A stretch of 64,000 nt of DNA from Flavobacteriales bacterium (GCA_016717225.1 JADKGB010000002.1:1-64000), one strand, 5' to 3'; counted from the stretch's first letter, positions 53,378 to 62,403 are shown. Program-made: numbers and translations. Notes: generated by a model not told the origin, from the sequence alone.

Positions 53378-54256
53378 TCAAGGTCGCGTTACCGCATCCA
53401 GGTCAATGCCGAACTGTATGGCGAAGTCCTCGATCGGTACCAGCCCGACCAGAGCCCGGTTCCGGTTCAGTTCTGCCCGGTCCATCAGCTTGATGTGACC
53501 TCGTTCGTGGTAGTAATACAGCAAGGTGCCATAGCGCATTGGTCGCCCAGCTTGTACGTCTTCGAAGTCCTGAAGACCGCATAGGAGATCAGGGTCGATG
53601 CTGCCTTTCTGTATCTCGGCTTCCGCAAGTGATATGAAATATCGCAGCCGTGGTGAAGACGTGATCATACCCCGATGATGCCAAAGAAGCCAGCTCACGG
53701 TTGAATAGCTCGCCCCGGTAATTGAAGGACATGGAAACCCGCGCGACCCTGTCAATTCAATCAACCGGTCCAGGTTCAGACTGTCATTTACAAGGTAGAT
53801 GTGCTCGTCGGAGCGACCACCTTGTTGATCGATCGTTTCCATTTCTGCTAGTGCCTTGATCCAAACGGAATCGGCGTGTACGGACCAGTCCTGAATTGCC
53901 ATACGTAGTCGCCCGAGTTCCGGTTCGGGAAACCCGTTTGCGATCCACGCCTTGATCTCATTCGAATAGGTAAGGAGTGGTTGACCACCGCGTCGATAGA
54001 TGTCCTCCAGATAGAGCAGCGCGTGCGATGTGTCCCCTTGGGTTAATGCGAAGGACGCGGCTTCCATGCGTTGCCAGAGGCCCCAAGGGACATGTGCGAA
54101 GGCTGAATCGTAATCCGTGAATGCCGCGCGGCTTTCGCCTTTTGCGGCGTGCACCGAAGCCTGGTTCAGCAACAGGTTGTAGTGGACGGACCGCTCGCTT
54201 TGCGCTTGTGCAGATGCGAGGATCGGCACGAGGACAAGGAAGGTCTTACAACGCAC
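53378..54256 (-). CDS. Exported protein with DUF6624-like domain
   Basis: 292 residues with a signal peptide (1-18, ending SAQAQ). A TPR-like helical N-terminal half (residues 25-130) is followed by a part resembling DUF6624: LIELTGSRGFPCPSITG, then WLLWHHRG, then GSIDPDLLCGLQDFEDVQAGRPMRYGT, the last being the family's typical ending. The domain call is by appearance. It lies tail to tail with cmk and eight bases after ispH on the same strand, so it may share the ispH transcript. Function unknown. Confidence 0.75.
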   Translation of the reverse strand: MRCKTFLVLVPILASAQAQSERSVHYNLLLNQASVHAAKGESRAAFTDYDSAFAHVPWGLWQRMEAASFALTQGDTSHALLYLEDIYRRGGQPLLTYSNEIKAWIANGFPEPELGRLRMAIQDWSVHADSVWIKALAEMETIDQQGGRSDEHIYLVNDSLNLDRLIELTGSRGFPCPSITGASYSTVSWLLWHHRGMITSSPRLRYFISLAEAEIQKGSIDPDLLCGLQDFEDVQAGRPMRYGTLLYYYHERGHIKLMDRAELNRNRALVGLVPIEDFAIQFGIDLDAVTRP

Positions 54257-54263
54257 GCAATGA

Positions 54264-55490
54264 CTATTTGGAGATCATCGCTTCGACCGCATCGACCGGG
54301 TCACCAACCCCTTCCACCAACCCCAACACCTTCAACATCACCCGGTCCAGCAGCGTATCCGGGCAGCTTGCTCCGCTGGTGAGGATAATGGTCAGTGGCC
54401 GTTTCGTAGGCAGCCAGTTCGACGTGCGCTCCAGATTGTGCGCCGGATAGTTGAAGTGTTCGATCTCCTCGGCGCTCAGGATCTCCTTCTCGCCGTTGAT
54501 GAAGTAGGTCGGGAACTTGTGTTCGAGCAACTCAACGAGGTGGCTGGTGTTGCTGCTGTTGTAGCCGCCCACCACGAGCGCGAGATCGGCCTCTTGTTTC
54601 AGCAGTTCGTTGGTGGCGTCCTGGTTGTCGTTGGTGGCGTAGCAGAGCGTGTCGCGCGTATCGGCGAAGTGGTTTTTCAGTTCGGTCTCACCATACTTCT
54701 TCAACATCACTTGCTTTAAGTGGTCAGCGATGGCCTGCGTTTCTGTGGCGAGCATCGTGGTCTGGTTCACTACGCCGATGCGCTGCAAGTCTTTGGCGGG
54801 ATCGAAGCCGGGTGTGCAACGGGAGCCGAACAGTTCAGTGAAGCGGGAGAGGGGCAGGTCTCCCAGAATGATCCGTCCGAGTTCCTCCGTTTCGTCCATG
54901 TCCTTTACGATCACGGCAGGTGCTCCAGCAGCCGTGTGGCTGAAGGTGGCGCGCGTTTCCTCGTGCGCGGCCTTACCATGGATCACCACGGTGTAGTCCT
55001 GCGTTCCGAGTTGGGCACTTCGTTTCCACACCTTTTCCACGAAGGGACAGGTGGTGTTATGCTTCAGCGGGTCGATGCCGATGGCCTTCAGCTTCGCCTC
55101 GGTCTCCAGTGTGGTCCCGAACGCCGGGATGATCACGATGTCGTCGGCTGTCAGTTCGTTCCAGTCCATGAGCATCTGCCCGTGCGTGTCCTGTATGAAC
55201 CGCAGACCATGACTTTCCAGATCGGCGTTCACCTCCGGGTTGTGGATCATCTGGCTGAGCAGGAAGATCCGCTTGCCGGGGTTTTCCTCCAGCGCCTTGT
55301 AGCTGATCTCGATGGCGTTCTCCACGCCGTAGCAGAAGCCGAAGTGCCGGGCGAAGACGAAGCGCACCGGTCCCAGGTCCAGCAGGGTCGGGCTCAGGTC
55401 CTTCTTCTTGGGATCCTGGGCCTTGCGGAAGGCTTTCAGGCGGCCGATCAGGTTGCTGCGGTAATGGGTAGGTATCTCGAATGAGCGCAT
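54264..55490 (-). CDS. ispH: 4-hydroxy-3-methylbut-2-enyl diphosphate reductase, long form
   Basis: Last enzyme of the MEP isoprenoid pathway, making IPP and DMAPP with a 4Fe-4S cluster. Iron-sulfur cysteines are Cys53 (GFCYGVE), Cys148 (NTTCPFVEKV) and Cys376 (SGASCPDT). The 408 residues are much longer than the compact E. coli-type enzyme (about 316), with insertions around 200-260 like the cyanobacterial/plant form. The start MRSFEIPTHYRSN was chosen; the longer frame runs into a palindromic repeat. Followed by the DUF6624-like gene. Confidence 0.94.
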   Translation of the reverse strand: MRSFEIPTHYRSNLIGRLKAFRKAQDPKKKDLSPTLLDLGPVRFVFARHFGFCYGVENAIEISYKALEENPGKRIFLLSQMIHNPEVNADLESHGLRFIQDTHGQMLMDWNELTADDIVIIPAFGTTLETEAKLKAIGIDPLKHNTTCPFVEKVWKRSAQLGTQDYTVVIHGKAAHEETRATFSHTAAGAPAVIVKDMDETEELGRIILGDLPLSRFTELFGSRCTPGFDPAKDLQRIGVVNQTTMLATETQAIADHLKQVMLKKYGETELKNHFADTRDTLCYATNDNQDATNELLKQEADLALVVGGYNSSNTSHLVELLEHKFPTYFINGEKEILSAEEIEHFNYPAHNLERTSNWLPTKRPLTIILTSGASCPDTLLDRVMLKVLGLVEGVGDPVDAVEAMISK

Positions 55491-55519
55491 GGGATGATGC
55501 AAATGTCGGTGTAGGTGCA

Positions 55520-55596
55520 GGGTATTGGGTACAGGGTACTGGGTACCGCGTTGACCAGCGCGGTACCCACTACCCGATACCCTGTACCCACTACCC
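55520..55596. repeat. Extragenic palindrome of GGGTAC/GTACCC units
   Basis: Left arm 55520-55550 (GGGTATTGGGTACAGGGTAC...) and right arm 55559-55596 (CGCGGTACCCACTACCCGAT...) pair almost completely, with an 8-base loop, making a stem of about 30 bases. It lies between the divergent ispH and rpsA genes. It is a fourth palindrome type in the window, with its own sequence. Confidence 0.85.
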
Positions 55597-55629
55597 GCAG
55601 TCAACCTCCGGGAGATCAGCTATTTCTGT

Positions 55630-55637
55630 TACATTCG
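55630..55637 (+). promoter_or_regulatory. -7 promoter box of rpsA
   Basis: TACATTCG followed by CACCCC, 100 bases before the rpsA ATG. The same TACATTCGCMCCYYTTTTC block stands before the peptidyl-prolyl isomerase gene at 59704. The leader would be long, as often in ribosomal protein genes. Confidence 0.4.
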
Positions 55638-55737
55638 CACCCCTTTTCAAAGGAAGCTTGTGCAGCGGCACCACAGGCCAACCCAAACAACCTCTCGGTC
55701 AGTGCCGCCTCGGATCGGGATACAAACAGAAAGTAGA

Positions 55738-57636
55738 ATGTCAGCAGAACAGAACAAGATCGTCTTCGCAGAACCACCCGCCGATTTTGATTGGGCCGGA
55801 TTGGAGGACGACAAAAAAGGCATTACTCCTGGCGAACGGGAGAAGATGGAGAAGGCCTACGAGGACAGCCTCACGAGCATTGCCGAGAAGGAAGTGCTCA
55901 TGGGAAGTGTTGTGGGCATGAACAAGAAGGAAGTCGTCATCAACATCGGGTACAAGTCCGAGGGTGTCGTTCCACTGAGCGAATTCCGTTACAAGCCCGA
56001 TCTGAAGATCGGTGACCAAGTAGAGGTTTACATCGAGAAGCAGGAAGATCGCGGTGGTCAAATGATCATCAGCCACAAGACGGCACGCGTGCACAACGCA
56101 TGGGGCAAAGTGAACCATGCCCTGGAGACCAATGAGATCATTACGGGCTTCGTGAAATGCCGCACCAAAGGCGGTCTTATCGTGGATGTGTTCGGCATCG
56201 AGGCCTTCTTGCCAGGTAGCCAGATCGACGTGAAGCCAATTCGTGACTACGACCAGTTCGTGGGCAAGAACATGGAGTTCAAGGTTGTGAAGATCAACCA
56301 GGAGTTCAAGAACGTAGTGGTTTCCCACAAGGCACTGATCGAAGCAGAACTGGAAGCCCAGAAAAAGCAGATCATCAGCGGCCTGGAGAAAGGTCAGGTG
56401 CTCGAAGGCACTGTGAAGAACATCACCAGCTACGGTGTGTTCGTGGACCTGGGCGGCGTGGACGGACTGATCCACATCACCGACCTCAGCTGGGGCCGCG
56501 TGAGCCATCCGGAGGAGATCGTTCAGCTGGATTCGAAGATCAACGTTGTTATCCTGGATTTCGACGACGAGAAGCGCCGCATCGCATTGGGATTGAAGCA
56601 GTTGAGCCCGCACCCTTGGGATGCCCTCAGCGCCGATATGAACGCTGGCGACAAGGTGAAAGGCAAAGTGATGGTGATCACCGACTACGGTGCTTTCGTA
56701 GAGATCACCGCCGGCGTAGAAGGCCTCTTGCACGTGAGCGAAATGAGCTGGAGCCAACACTTGCGCAGCCCAAAGGACTTCTTGAAGGAAGGCCAGGAGA
56801 TCGAAGTACAGATCCTGAACATCGACCGCGAAGAGCGCAAGATGAGCCTGGGTATGAAGCAGCTCGCTGCCGATCCATGGGCCGATATCGAGTTCAAGTA
56901 CCCCGTGAACTCGCGTCACAGTGCCAAGGTTCGCAACTTCACACACTTCGGCATTTTCGCCGAACTGGAAGAAGGAGTGGATGGCCTGATCCACATCAGC
57001 GACCTGAGCTGGACCAAGCGCATCAAGCATCCGAGCGACTTCTGCAAGATCGGTGACGACATCGAAGTGCAGGTACTCGAAGTGGACAAGGACAACCGCC
57101 GCTTGAGCCTCGGCCACAAGCAGGTGGAAGAGAACCCTTGGGATGTGTTCGCTGACACCTTTACGGTGGGAAGCGTGCACGAAGGAACCTTGGTTGGCCG
57201 CAACGGCAGCAGCTTCATGGTCGCATTGCCCTACGGTGTAGAAGGTACTGTTGCTCTGAAGCATTTGAAGAAAGCCGATGGTAGCAAAGCCAATTTGGAG
57301 GAAAAACTCCCCTTCAAAGTGCTCGAGTTCAATGCCGAGGCACGCCGCATCGTGTTGAGCCACACGCGCACCTTCGAAGAGGGTGATGACGCTGCTGAAA
57401 CCACTCCTGCTTCAGGACCTAAGCGGGCGAGCCGCAAGGCTGAAGGTGCAGATGGTGGTGGGCAAAGCGCCAGCATCAAGAGTGTGAACGATAAAGTTGA
57501 AAAGAGCACACTGGGTGACCTGAGCGTTCTTGGCGACCTGAAGAACAAAATGGAAGCGGGTGAAGGTGCCCCTGCCGTGAAGAAGGTGAAGAAGGCCAAG
57601 AAGACCGTTGACGAGACGGACGAAGAAGAGGCCTGA
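55738..57636 (+). CDS. rpsA: 30S ribosomal protein S1
   Basis: Binds mRNA and helps it dock on the 30S subunit. 632 residues with six S1 repeats, opening at about residues 61, 142, 227, 312, 397 and 484 (for example EGTVKNITSYGVFVDLGG and KGKVMVITDYGAFVEITA). The sixth is the weakest. The C-terminal tail (from about 560) is charged, with KKVKKAKK then acidic residues. The start MSAEQNKIVF was chosen; the frame is open 26 codons upstream. A terminator follows at 57659-57690. Confidence 0.96.
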   Translation: MSAEQNKIVFAEPPADFDWAGLEDDKKGITPGEREKMEKAYEDSLTSIAEKEVLMGSVVGMNKKEVVINIGYKSEGVVPLSEFRYKPDLKIGDQVEVYIEKQEDRGGQMIISHKTARVHNAWGKVNHALETNEIITGFVKCRTKGGLIVDVFGIEAFLPGSQIDVKPIRDYDQFVGKNMEFKVVKINQEFKNVVVSHKALIEAELEAQKKQIISGLEKGQVLEGTVKNITSYGVFVDLGGVDGLIHITDLSWGRVSHPEEIVQLDSKINVVILDFDDEKRRIALGLKQLSPHPWDALSADMNAGDKVKGKVMVITDYGAFVEITAGVEGLLHVSEMSWSQHLRSPKDFLKEGQEIEVQILNIDREERKMSLGMKQLAADPWADIEFKYPVNSRHSAKVRNFTHFGIFAELEEGVDGLIHISDLSWTKRIKHPSDFCKIGDDIEVQVLEVDKDNRRLSLGHKQVEENPWDVFADTFTVGSVHEGTLVGRNGSSFMVALPYGVEGTVALKHLKKADGSKANLEEKLPFKVLEFNAEARRIVLSHTRTFEEGDDAAETTPASGPKRASRKAEGADGGGQSASIKSVNDKVEKSTLGDLSVLGDLKNKMEAGEGAPAVKKVKKAKKTVDETDEEEA

Positions 57637-57658
57637 TCCGATCCTGAACAAATGAATG

Positions 57659-57690
57659 AAGGGCGATCCGCGAGGGTCGCCCTTTGTTTT
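57659..57690 (+). terminator. Rho-independent terminator of rpsA
   Basis: 8-base stem (AAGGGCGA with TCGCCCTT), loop of 10 bases, then a T-rich tail (TGTTTT), 22 bases after the rpsA stop. Confidence 0.85.
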
Positions 57691-57709
57691 GCTCTTTGGG
57701 AAACAGGAT

Positions 57710-58318
57710 CTAAGCTCGTGCCTCTTGGACCCAAGGCACCACGGCTTTCATCACTCGTTCCTGACCGTGATCGTTTATCAATCGAAGCAGCAGTTCCAGA
57801 GCGGCTTGGGCATCGTGCGCCGCTCGGTGCTTATGGCCTTGCCGGATCCCGAAATAGCGGGACAAACTCCCCAGGTTGTAGTAGCTAAGGTTGGGTACCA
57901 ATTGCCTGCAGAGCCGCTCGGTGCAAAGCGTATCTGGTTGGTAGGATAGTCCTGTGCGAGCGAGCTCATGCTGTAGCGCGGTCATGTCGTACCGCACATT
58001 ATGTGCTACCATGATGCGGCCATGCGTGGAAGCATGAAGGCTTTTGGCAACCGTCGGGAAAAAGGGCGCACCTTCCAGCATTCCTGGGGTGATACCGGTA
58101 AGCTTCTGAATGAATGGTGATAGCTCAGCGCTGGTATTCACAAGCGTATTCCACCTGTCCAGTTCACTGATACCGTTGTGCGCGATAACCGCCACCTCGA
58201 TAATGCTACCCCGCATGGGATCGCCATGTGTGGTTTCCACATCAACAACGATGAACTCGGCGGTCTGCATAAGGGTGGCTTCATACGTGGCATCTGTCGC
58301 TTGGGTTATGGATGACAT
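57710..58318 (-). CDS. DnaQ-fold 3'-5' exonuclease (DEDDh type)
   Basis: 202 residues, a stand-alone DEDDh domain. Motif I DVETT begins at Asp26, motif II HNVRYDMTAL (Asp near 112), motif III HRAAHDA near 163-169 with His and Asp. This resembles the DNA polymerase III epsilon and polymerase-associated proofreading domain. It could be the proofreading subunit or a repair/RNA nuclease. The MQTAEF start 16 codons later is possible. Convergent with rpsA. Confidence 0.9.
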   Translation of the reverse strand: MSSITQATDATYEATLMQTAEFIVVDVETTHGDPMRGSIIEVAVIAHNGISELDRWNTLVNTSAELSPFIQKLTGITPGMLEGAPFFPTVAKSLHASTHGRIMVAHNVRYDMTALQHELARTGLSYQPDTLCTERLCRQLVPNLSYYNLGSLSRYFGIRQGHKHRAAHDAQAALELLLRLINDHGQERVMKAVVPWVQEARA

Positions 58319-58377
58319 AAGCCCACCCTGATGACGCCATTAAGGACCGCTCTACCTTTCGGGCCATTCGACCGCCG

Positions 58378-58926
58378 ATGTTCAGACCCCTCGCTTTGTT
58401 CTTCTTCAGGCTCTTTGGCTGGAAGGTCATAGACCACCGCCCGCAGCCCATGGGGCAATGCATATACGTCGTCGTTCCGCACAGCAGCAATTGGGACTTT
58501 CTTGTCGGGATCTGCGCCCGAAGCATTGGTCGATTGCGGAATACGAAATACCTGGCGAAGAAGGAGCTCTTCGCTTGGCCGATCGGATGGCTGTTCAAGG
58601 CATTGGGCGGCTATCCCGTTGACCGGGGCAAGAACACGAACGTTACAGAACAGGTTGTTCACTACTTCAAAACCATTCCGGACTTCAGCATCGGCATTGC
58701 ACCGGAAGGCACACGCAAGGAAGTGAGCAGATGGAAATCGGGCTTTTGGCGGATCGCGAAAGGGGCGAACGTCCCGTTGATCCTTACCTCGTTCGACTAC
58801 GGGCGAAAGGAGGTGATCTTCAGAGAACCGTTCCATGTAACGGATAACATGGACGCTGATCTTGCGTGGATGATGGACTACTTCAAGCCTTTTCGAGGGA
58901 AGAACCGATCGAAGCGTTCATCCTGA
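58378..58926 (+). CDS. 1-acyl-sn-glycerol-3-phosphate acyltransferase-like (PlsC family)
   Basis: 182 residues. His35 and Asp40 form the HxxxxD acyltransferase pair in HSSNWD, and PEGTR is at 109-113. An N-terminal hydrophobic stretch (4-13) suggests membrane contact. It is shorter than standard PlsC (about 240). It may acylate lysophosphatidate or another lipid; the acceptor is not readable from the sequence. It heads a group with the following small exported protein. Confidence 0.88.
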   Translation: MFRPLALFFFRLFGWKVIDHRPQPMGQCIYVVVPHSSNWDFLVGICARSIGRLRNTKYLAKKELFAWPIGWLFKALGGYPVDRGKNTNVTEQVVHYFKTIPDFSIGIAPEGTRKEVSRWKSGFWRIAKGANVPLILTSFDYGRKEVIFREPFHVTDNMDADLAWMMDYFKPFRGKNRSKRSS

Positions 58927-58970
58927 ACATTGGCACTATCCTTGAAAGCGGTGCGCCGCCAATTCAATCC

Positions 58971-59498
58971 ATGCTGACAAGACTGACCCTGCTGGCGATC
59001 GCATTCATCGGAGCTGATTGCGCACTGGCGCAGAGCGATGTTTCCATTTCCGGCGAAACCACGGAGGGTGCAACCCTTGAATTACCCGGAGCATCAAGGG
59101 GGAAGTTCTGCATCGTGGCTCTAGCGGCCAGCAAAAAAGCAGAGCCTATGCTTCAAGAATGGTATGAACCTGCTTACCTGCGGTTCGTGGCAAAACAAGG
59201 CTTGTTCGCCTCGGAACATGAAGTGGAACTTTGGATGGTGCCGGTATTCACAGGCTTGAACAAGACGGCTTTCGGACCTGTTATGAAGCGCCTCAAGGAG
59301 GAAGCTGATCCGGAGATCGCCAGACATGTGGTGTTTGTGAAGGACGATGCAGCGACGCTTCTAGCAGCATTGGGCATAAAGGAAAAAGACGTTCCATACT
59401 TTTTCCTCTTCGATCGCATCGGAAAACTGGTGCATCAAGAGCACGGAAATTTCACCGTTGAGAAACTCGATGCCCTGGAAGAAGCGATGAACGAATGA
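58971..59498 (+). CDS. Exported thioredoxin-fold-like protein without CxxC
   Basis: 175 residues with a signal peptide (1-20, ending CALAQ). GKFCIVALAASKKAEPM, then HVVFVKDDAATLLAALGIKEKDVPYFFLFDRIGKLVHQ, have the strand and loop order of a TlpA/redoxin fold, with the cis-Pro in VPYFF, but the usual CxxC is missing. It is probably not an active disulfide reductase. It lies 44 bases after the acyltransferase gene. Function unknown. Confidence 0.75.
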   Translation: MLTRLTLLAIAFIGADCALAQSDVSISGETTEGATLELPGASRGKFCIVALAASKKAEPMLQEWYEPAYLRFVAKQGLFASEHEVELWMVPVFTGLNKTAFGPVMKRLKEEADPEIARHVVFVKDDAATLLAALGIKEKDVPYFFLFDRIGKLVHQEHGNFTVEKLDALEEAMNE

Positions 59499-59752
59499 TA
59501 ATACCGTTTCGCAGTAAAGAGGCATCCAAAGGTGCGCTGCTATTTTTTCGCAGGGCGATACGAGGAGTTTGTTGCGTAGCGGGGCCTACGGGGCGAACTA
59601 CTCGGAGAAGCCATGCGGAAAAAGAGCAAGCATATCGGATGGGGCTTTACTGCGAATCGGTATAAGACCTGTCAATGATCCAATTCAGGATTTTCAGAAG
59701 GAATACATTCGCCCCTCTTTTCCGCAGAACAACCCTCTATCAACCAACACAC
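59499..59752 (+). other. Intergenic region with promoter of the first isomerase gene
   Basis: This 254-base gap holds the TACATTCG box at 59704 and no gene I can support. Short open frames in it lack protein features. Confidence 0.5.
59704..59711 (+). promoter_or_regulatory. -7 promoter box of the isomerase genes
   Basis: TACATTCG, followed by CCCCTCTTTTC, 41 bases before the ATG, almost the same block as in front of rpsA. Confidence 0.4.
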
Positions 59753-60502
59753 ATGAACATGTTACAGAACTCCGTTTTTGCCGTTGCGCTCGCGGGATCG
59801 CTCTTCGCGTGCGGTGCCTCATCAGGTCCAGGTGGTGACAATACCACCTCTGCTCCGAAGTCATCGATCGTTGCCAATGAAGTTTCCGCAACTCCCCAGA
59901 AGCCGGTGAAAGAAGAAGGAACGGGCGAAGGCCTTTTCGCTACCATCACTACGCGCCTGGGTGTGATAAAGTGCAAACTGGACTACGAGGCCGCACCAAT
60001 GACAGTGGCCAGCTTCGTGGCCCTCGCACAAGGCAAGCAGCACAACACAGCAAAGCCGGATGGCACGCCCTTTTACGACGGCACCATATTCCATCGCGTG
60101 ATCCCGGGATTTATGATCCAAGGTGGTGATCCCACAGGCACCGGCATGGGCGGTCCCGGTTACAAATTCGCCGACGAGTTCGATCCCACAAGCGAGATCT
60201 ACAAGGCCGGGTATGCACGTGGTACCATGGCCATGGCCAACTCAGGTCCTAACACCAACGGGTCACAGTTCTTTATCATGCATCAGCAATATGGGCTTCC
60301 ATACAGCTACTCGATCTTCGGCAAAGTTGTTTCCGGTCAAGAAACCGTGGATGCCATCGTTGCAGTTCCCCGCGGCGCAAGCGACAAGCCGAATGAGGAC
60401 GTGAGCATGACCGTTAAAATAGAAGCTGTGGGCAAAGCCGCCAAGGCTTTCGATGCGATGAAGGTGCTGGAGGCCAACAAGGCAAAGTTCCAAACCCGCT
60501 AA
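59753..60502 (+). CDS. Lipoprotein peptidyl-prolyl cis-trans isomerase, cyclophilin type
   Basis: 249 residues. An N-terminal signal with a lipobox (LFAC, Cys at about 20) means export and lipid anchoring. The cyclophilin domain begins near 61 (GEGLFATITTRLGVIKCKL) and has FHRVIPGFMIQGGDPTGTGMGG and ANSGPNTNGSQFFI with the catalytic Arg and substrate-binding Gln and Phe. It folds or repairs Pro bonds in envelope proteins. A near copy lacking the signal follows. Confidence 0.93.
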   Translation: MNMLQNSVFAVALAGSLFACGASSGPGGDNTTSAPKSSIVANEVSATPQKPVKEEGTGEGLFATITTRLGVIKCKLDYEAAPMTVASFVALAQGKQHNTAKPDGTPFYDGTIFHRVIPGFMIQGGDPTGTGMGGPGYKFADEFDPTSEIYKAGYARGTMAMANSGPNTNGSQFFIMHQQYGLPYSYSIFGKVVSGQETVDAIVAVPRGASDKPNEDVSMTVKIEAVGKAAKAFDAMKVLEANKAKFQTR

Positions 60503-60542
60503 CGATTACCACCTCAACAGACCTCAACACCCGAACAACATC

Positions 60543-61100
60543 GTGGAATCAATCGACAAAGGTGAAGGTCTCTTCGCCACGATCACTACCGCTAAAGGTG
60601 CGATCAAGCTGAAGCTCGAATACCAGAAGGTGCCCATGACCGTGGCAAGCTTTGTGGCCTTGGCCGAAGGCAAGCAGCACAATACGGCGAAGCCTGACGG
60701 CACACCCTACTACGACGGTATCAAGTTCCACCGCGTGATCGCTGACTTCATGATCCAGGGAGGTGACCCTACGGGCACCGGAGCGGGTGGGCCTGGTTAC
60801 AGGTTCCCTGACGAGATCGATCGGAGCTTGAAACACGACCGTCCGGGCACGTTAAGCATGGCGAACGCTGGTCCATATTCGAATGGCAGCCAATTCTTCA
60901 TCACCCACAGGGCGACTCCGCACCTGGACGGCAATCACGCCGTATTCGGCTACGTCGTGAACGGTCAGGATGTGGTAAACGCCATTGCCGGTGGTGATGT
61001 AATGACCGGCGTGAAAATCGAGGCTGTGGGTGCGGACGCACAGGCGTTCGATGCCAAAAAAGTCATCGAAGCCAACAAGGCGAAGTTCTTGACGCGCTAA
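60543..61100 (+). CDS. Cytoplasmic peptidyl-prolyl cis-trans isomerase, cyclophilin type
   Basis: 185 residues starting with GTG, 40 bases after the lipoprotein gene. It is a close copy of that gene's cyclophilin domain (TVASFVALAEGKQHNTAKPD, FHRVIADFMIQGGDPTGTGAGG, ANAGPYSNGSQFFITH) but has no signal peptide, so it acts in the cytoplasm. The tails of both end in KVxEANKAKFxTR. Clearly a tandem duplication with a change of location. Its stop overlaps the converging helicase gene by four bases. Confidence 0.93.
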   Translation: MESIDKGEGLFATITTAKGAIKLKLEYQKVPMTVASFVALAEGKQHNTAKPDGTPYYDGIKFHRVIADFMIQGGDPTGTGAGGPGYRFPDEIDRSLKHDRPGTLSMANAGPYSNGSQFFITHRATPHLDGNHAVFGYVVNGQDVVNAIAGGDVMTGVKIEAVGADAQAFDAKKVIEANKAKFLTR

Positions 61101-62380
61101 CGACGGCGGCCACCACTGCCTTGAGAACGACCGCCGCCGCCACCTTGGCGGCGGTTGTCGTTCGGGGTCTTTTTTACTCGCTCTTCCGGCCGATAAGCTG
61201 GTGCCGGGCCGAGTGATTCTGGCAGCGGCATCTTCTTCACCTCGTAGCCGATCAGCTTTTCGATATTGCCGAACTCGCGCATCTCCTTGTCATTCACGAA
61301 GGTGATCGCTTGCCCCTTTCGCGCAGCACGAGCAGTTCTACCAACCCGGTGCACATAATCCTCCGGATCGCGTGGCACGTCGTAGTTCAGGATCAGGTCG
61401 ATATCGTCGATGTCGATACCTCGGCTCACGACGTTCGTTGCTACCAGGATCCGCAGCTTCCGGTTCCGGAAGTCCAGCATCACTTGTTCGCGTTCGCTCT
61501 GCTCCAGATCGCTGTGCATCCCCTTCGCGTTGAAGCCACGTTTTTGCAAGTGATTGGCCAGATTCCTGACCTCTACTTTCTTACCAGCGAATATGATGAT
61601 GCACGAGGCTTCGTTCGTCCGTAGGATGTGCTCCAGAATTGCCGATTTTTGCGCTTCGTAGATCACATAGGCCTCTTGTGCCACGCCTTCGGCAGGTTTG
61701 CTGAGTGCGATACTGATCTCGACAGGATCGTGCAGAACCTGCTTGGCAAGGGTGCGTATCTCAGGAGCCATGGTGGCACTGAACATCAGGGTCTGCCGCT
61801 CCTTGGGGAGAAAGGTGATAATGCGATTGATGTCGTCTATGAAGCCCATGTCCAGCATACGGTCCGCTTCGTCGAGCACGAGGAATTCCAAACCTTGTGT
61901 AGGAACGTACCCGAGGTTCAAGTGGCTCAGCAGCTTGCCAGGGGTAGCCACGATCACTTCGGTCCCACCGGTGAGTGCTGCCTTTTGCTGATCGAAGGAG
62001 GCGCCGTCGCTACCGCCATAGACCGGCATGCTGGTGATCGGCGTGTAGTACGCGATCGCCTGCATCTGTTGATCGATCTGAAGAGCAAGCTCCCGTGTAG
62101 GAACAACGATGAGTGCCCGTATGCTCCCATCAACTCTTGGTCTGAACGAGTGGATCACGTCAATGATCGGTAGCAAAAAGGCCGCTGTCTTTCCGGTACC
62201 GGTTTGGGCACAAGCGATCAGGTCGCGACCATCGATAGCGGCAGGGATAGCTTGTGCTTGAATGGGAGTGGGCTTGCGGATGCCCATGGCGTCGAGGCCT
62301 TGAAGCAATCCTTCATGCAAGCCGAGTGTACGGAAATCGTCAACGACCAAAGGTTCGGTCGGTTCTGTGGAAGGATTCAT
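61097..62380 (-). CDS. DEAD-box RNA helicase, RhlE-like
   Basis: 427 residues. Q motif (GIRKPTPIQAQAIP, 33-46), Walker A AQTGTGKT at 58-65, DEADRMLDMGF near 170, SAT near 200, and the second core domain with VATNVVSRGIDIDDIDLI and HRVGRTARA. The short Gly/Arg-rich tail (GGGGRSQGSGGRRR) is typical for RNA-binding helicases. Probably ribosome assembly or cold adaptation. A TACTTTCG box is 15 bases before the ATG. Confidence 0.94.
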   Translation of the reverse strand: MNPSTEPTEPLVVDDFRTLGLHEGLLQGLDAMGIRKPTPIQAQAIPAAIDGRDLIACAQTGTGKTAAFLLPIIDVIHSFRPRVDGSIRALIVVPTRELALQIDQQMQAIAYYTPITSMPVYGGSDGASFDQQKAALTGGTEVIVATPGKLLSHLNLGYVPTQGLEFLVLDEADRMLDMGFIDDINRIITFLPKERQTLMFSATMAPEIRTLAKQVLHDPVEISIALSKPAEGVAQEAYVIYEAQKSAILEHILRTNEASCIIIFAGKKVEVRNLANHLQKRGFNAKGMHSDLEQSEREQVMLDFRNRKLRILVATNVVSRGIDIDDIDLILNYDVPRDPEDYVHRVGRTARAARKGQAITFVNDKEMREFGNIEKLIGYEVKKMPLPESLGPAPAYRPEERVKKTPNDNRRQGGGGGRSQGSGGRRR

Positions 62381-62395
62381 ATAGTGTAAGTCGCG

Positions 62396-62403
62396 CGAAA
62401 GTA
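62396..62403 (-). promoter_or_regulatory. -7 promoter box of the helicase gene
   Basis: TACTTTCG on the minus strand, 15 bases before the ATG at 62380. Confidence 0.4.

Noticed and set aside
55741..57363. 540-residue open frame opposite rpsA
   Set aside because: Antisense of ribosomal protein S1; composition follows the codons of the real gene.
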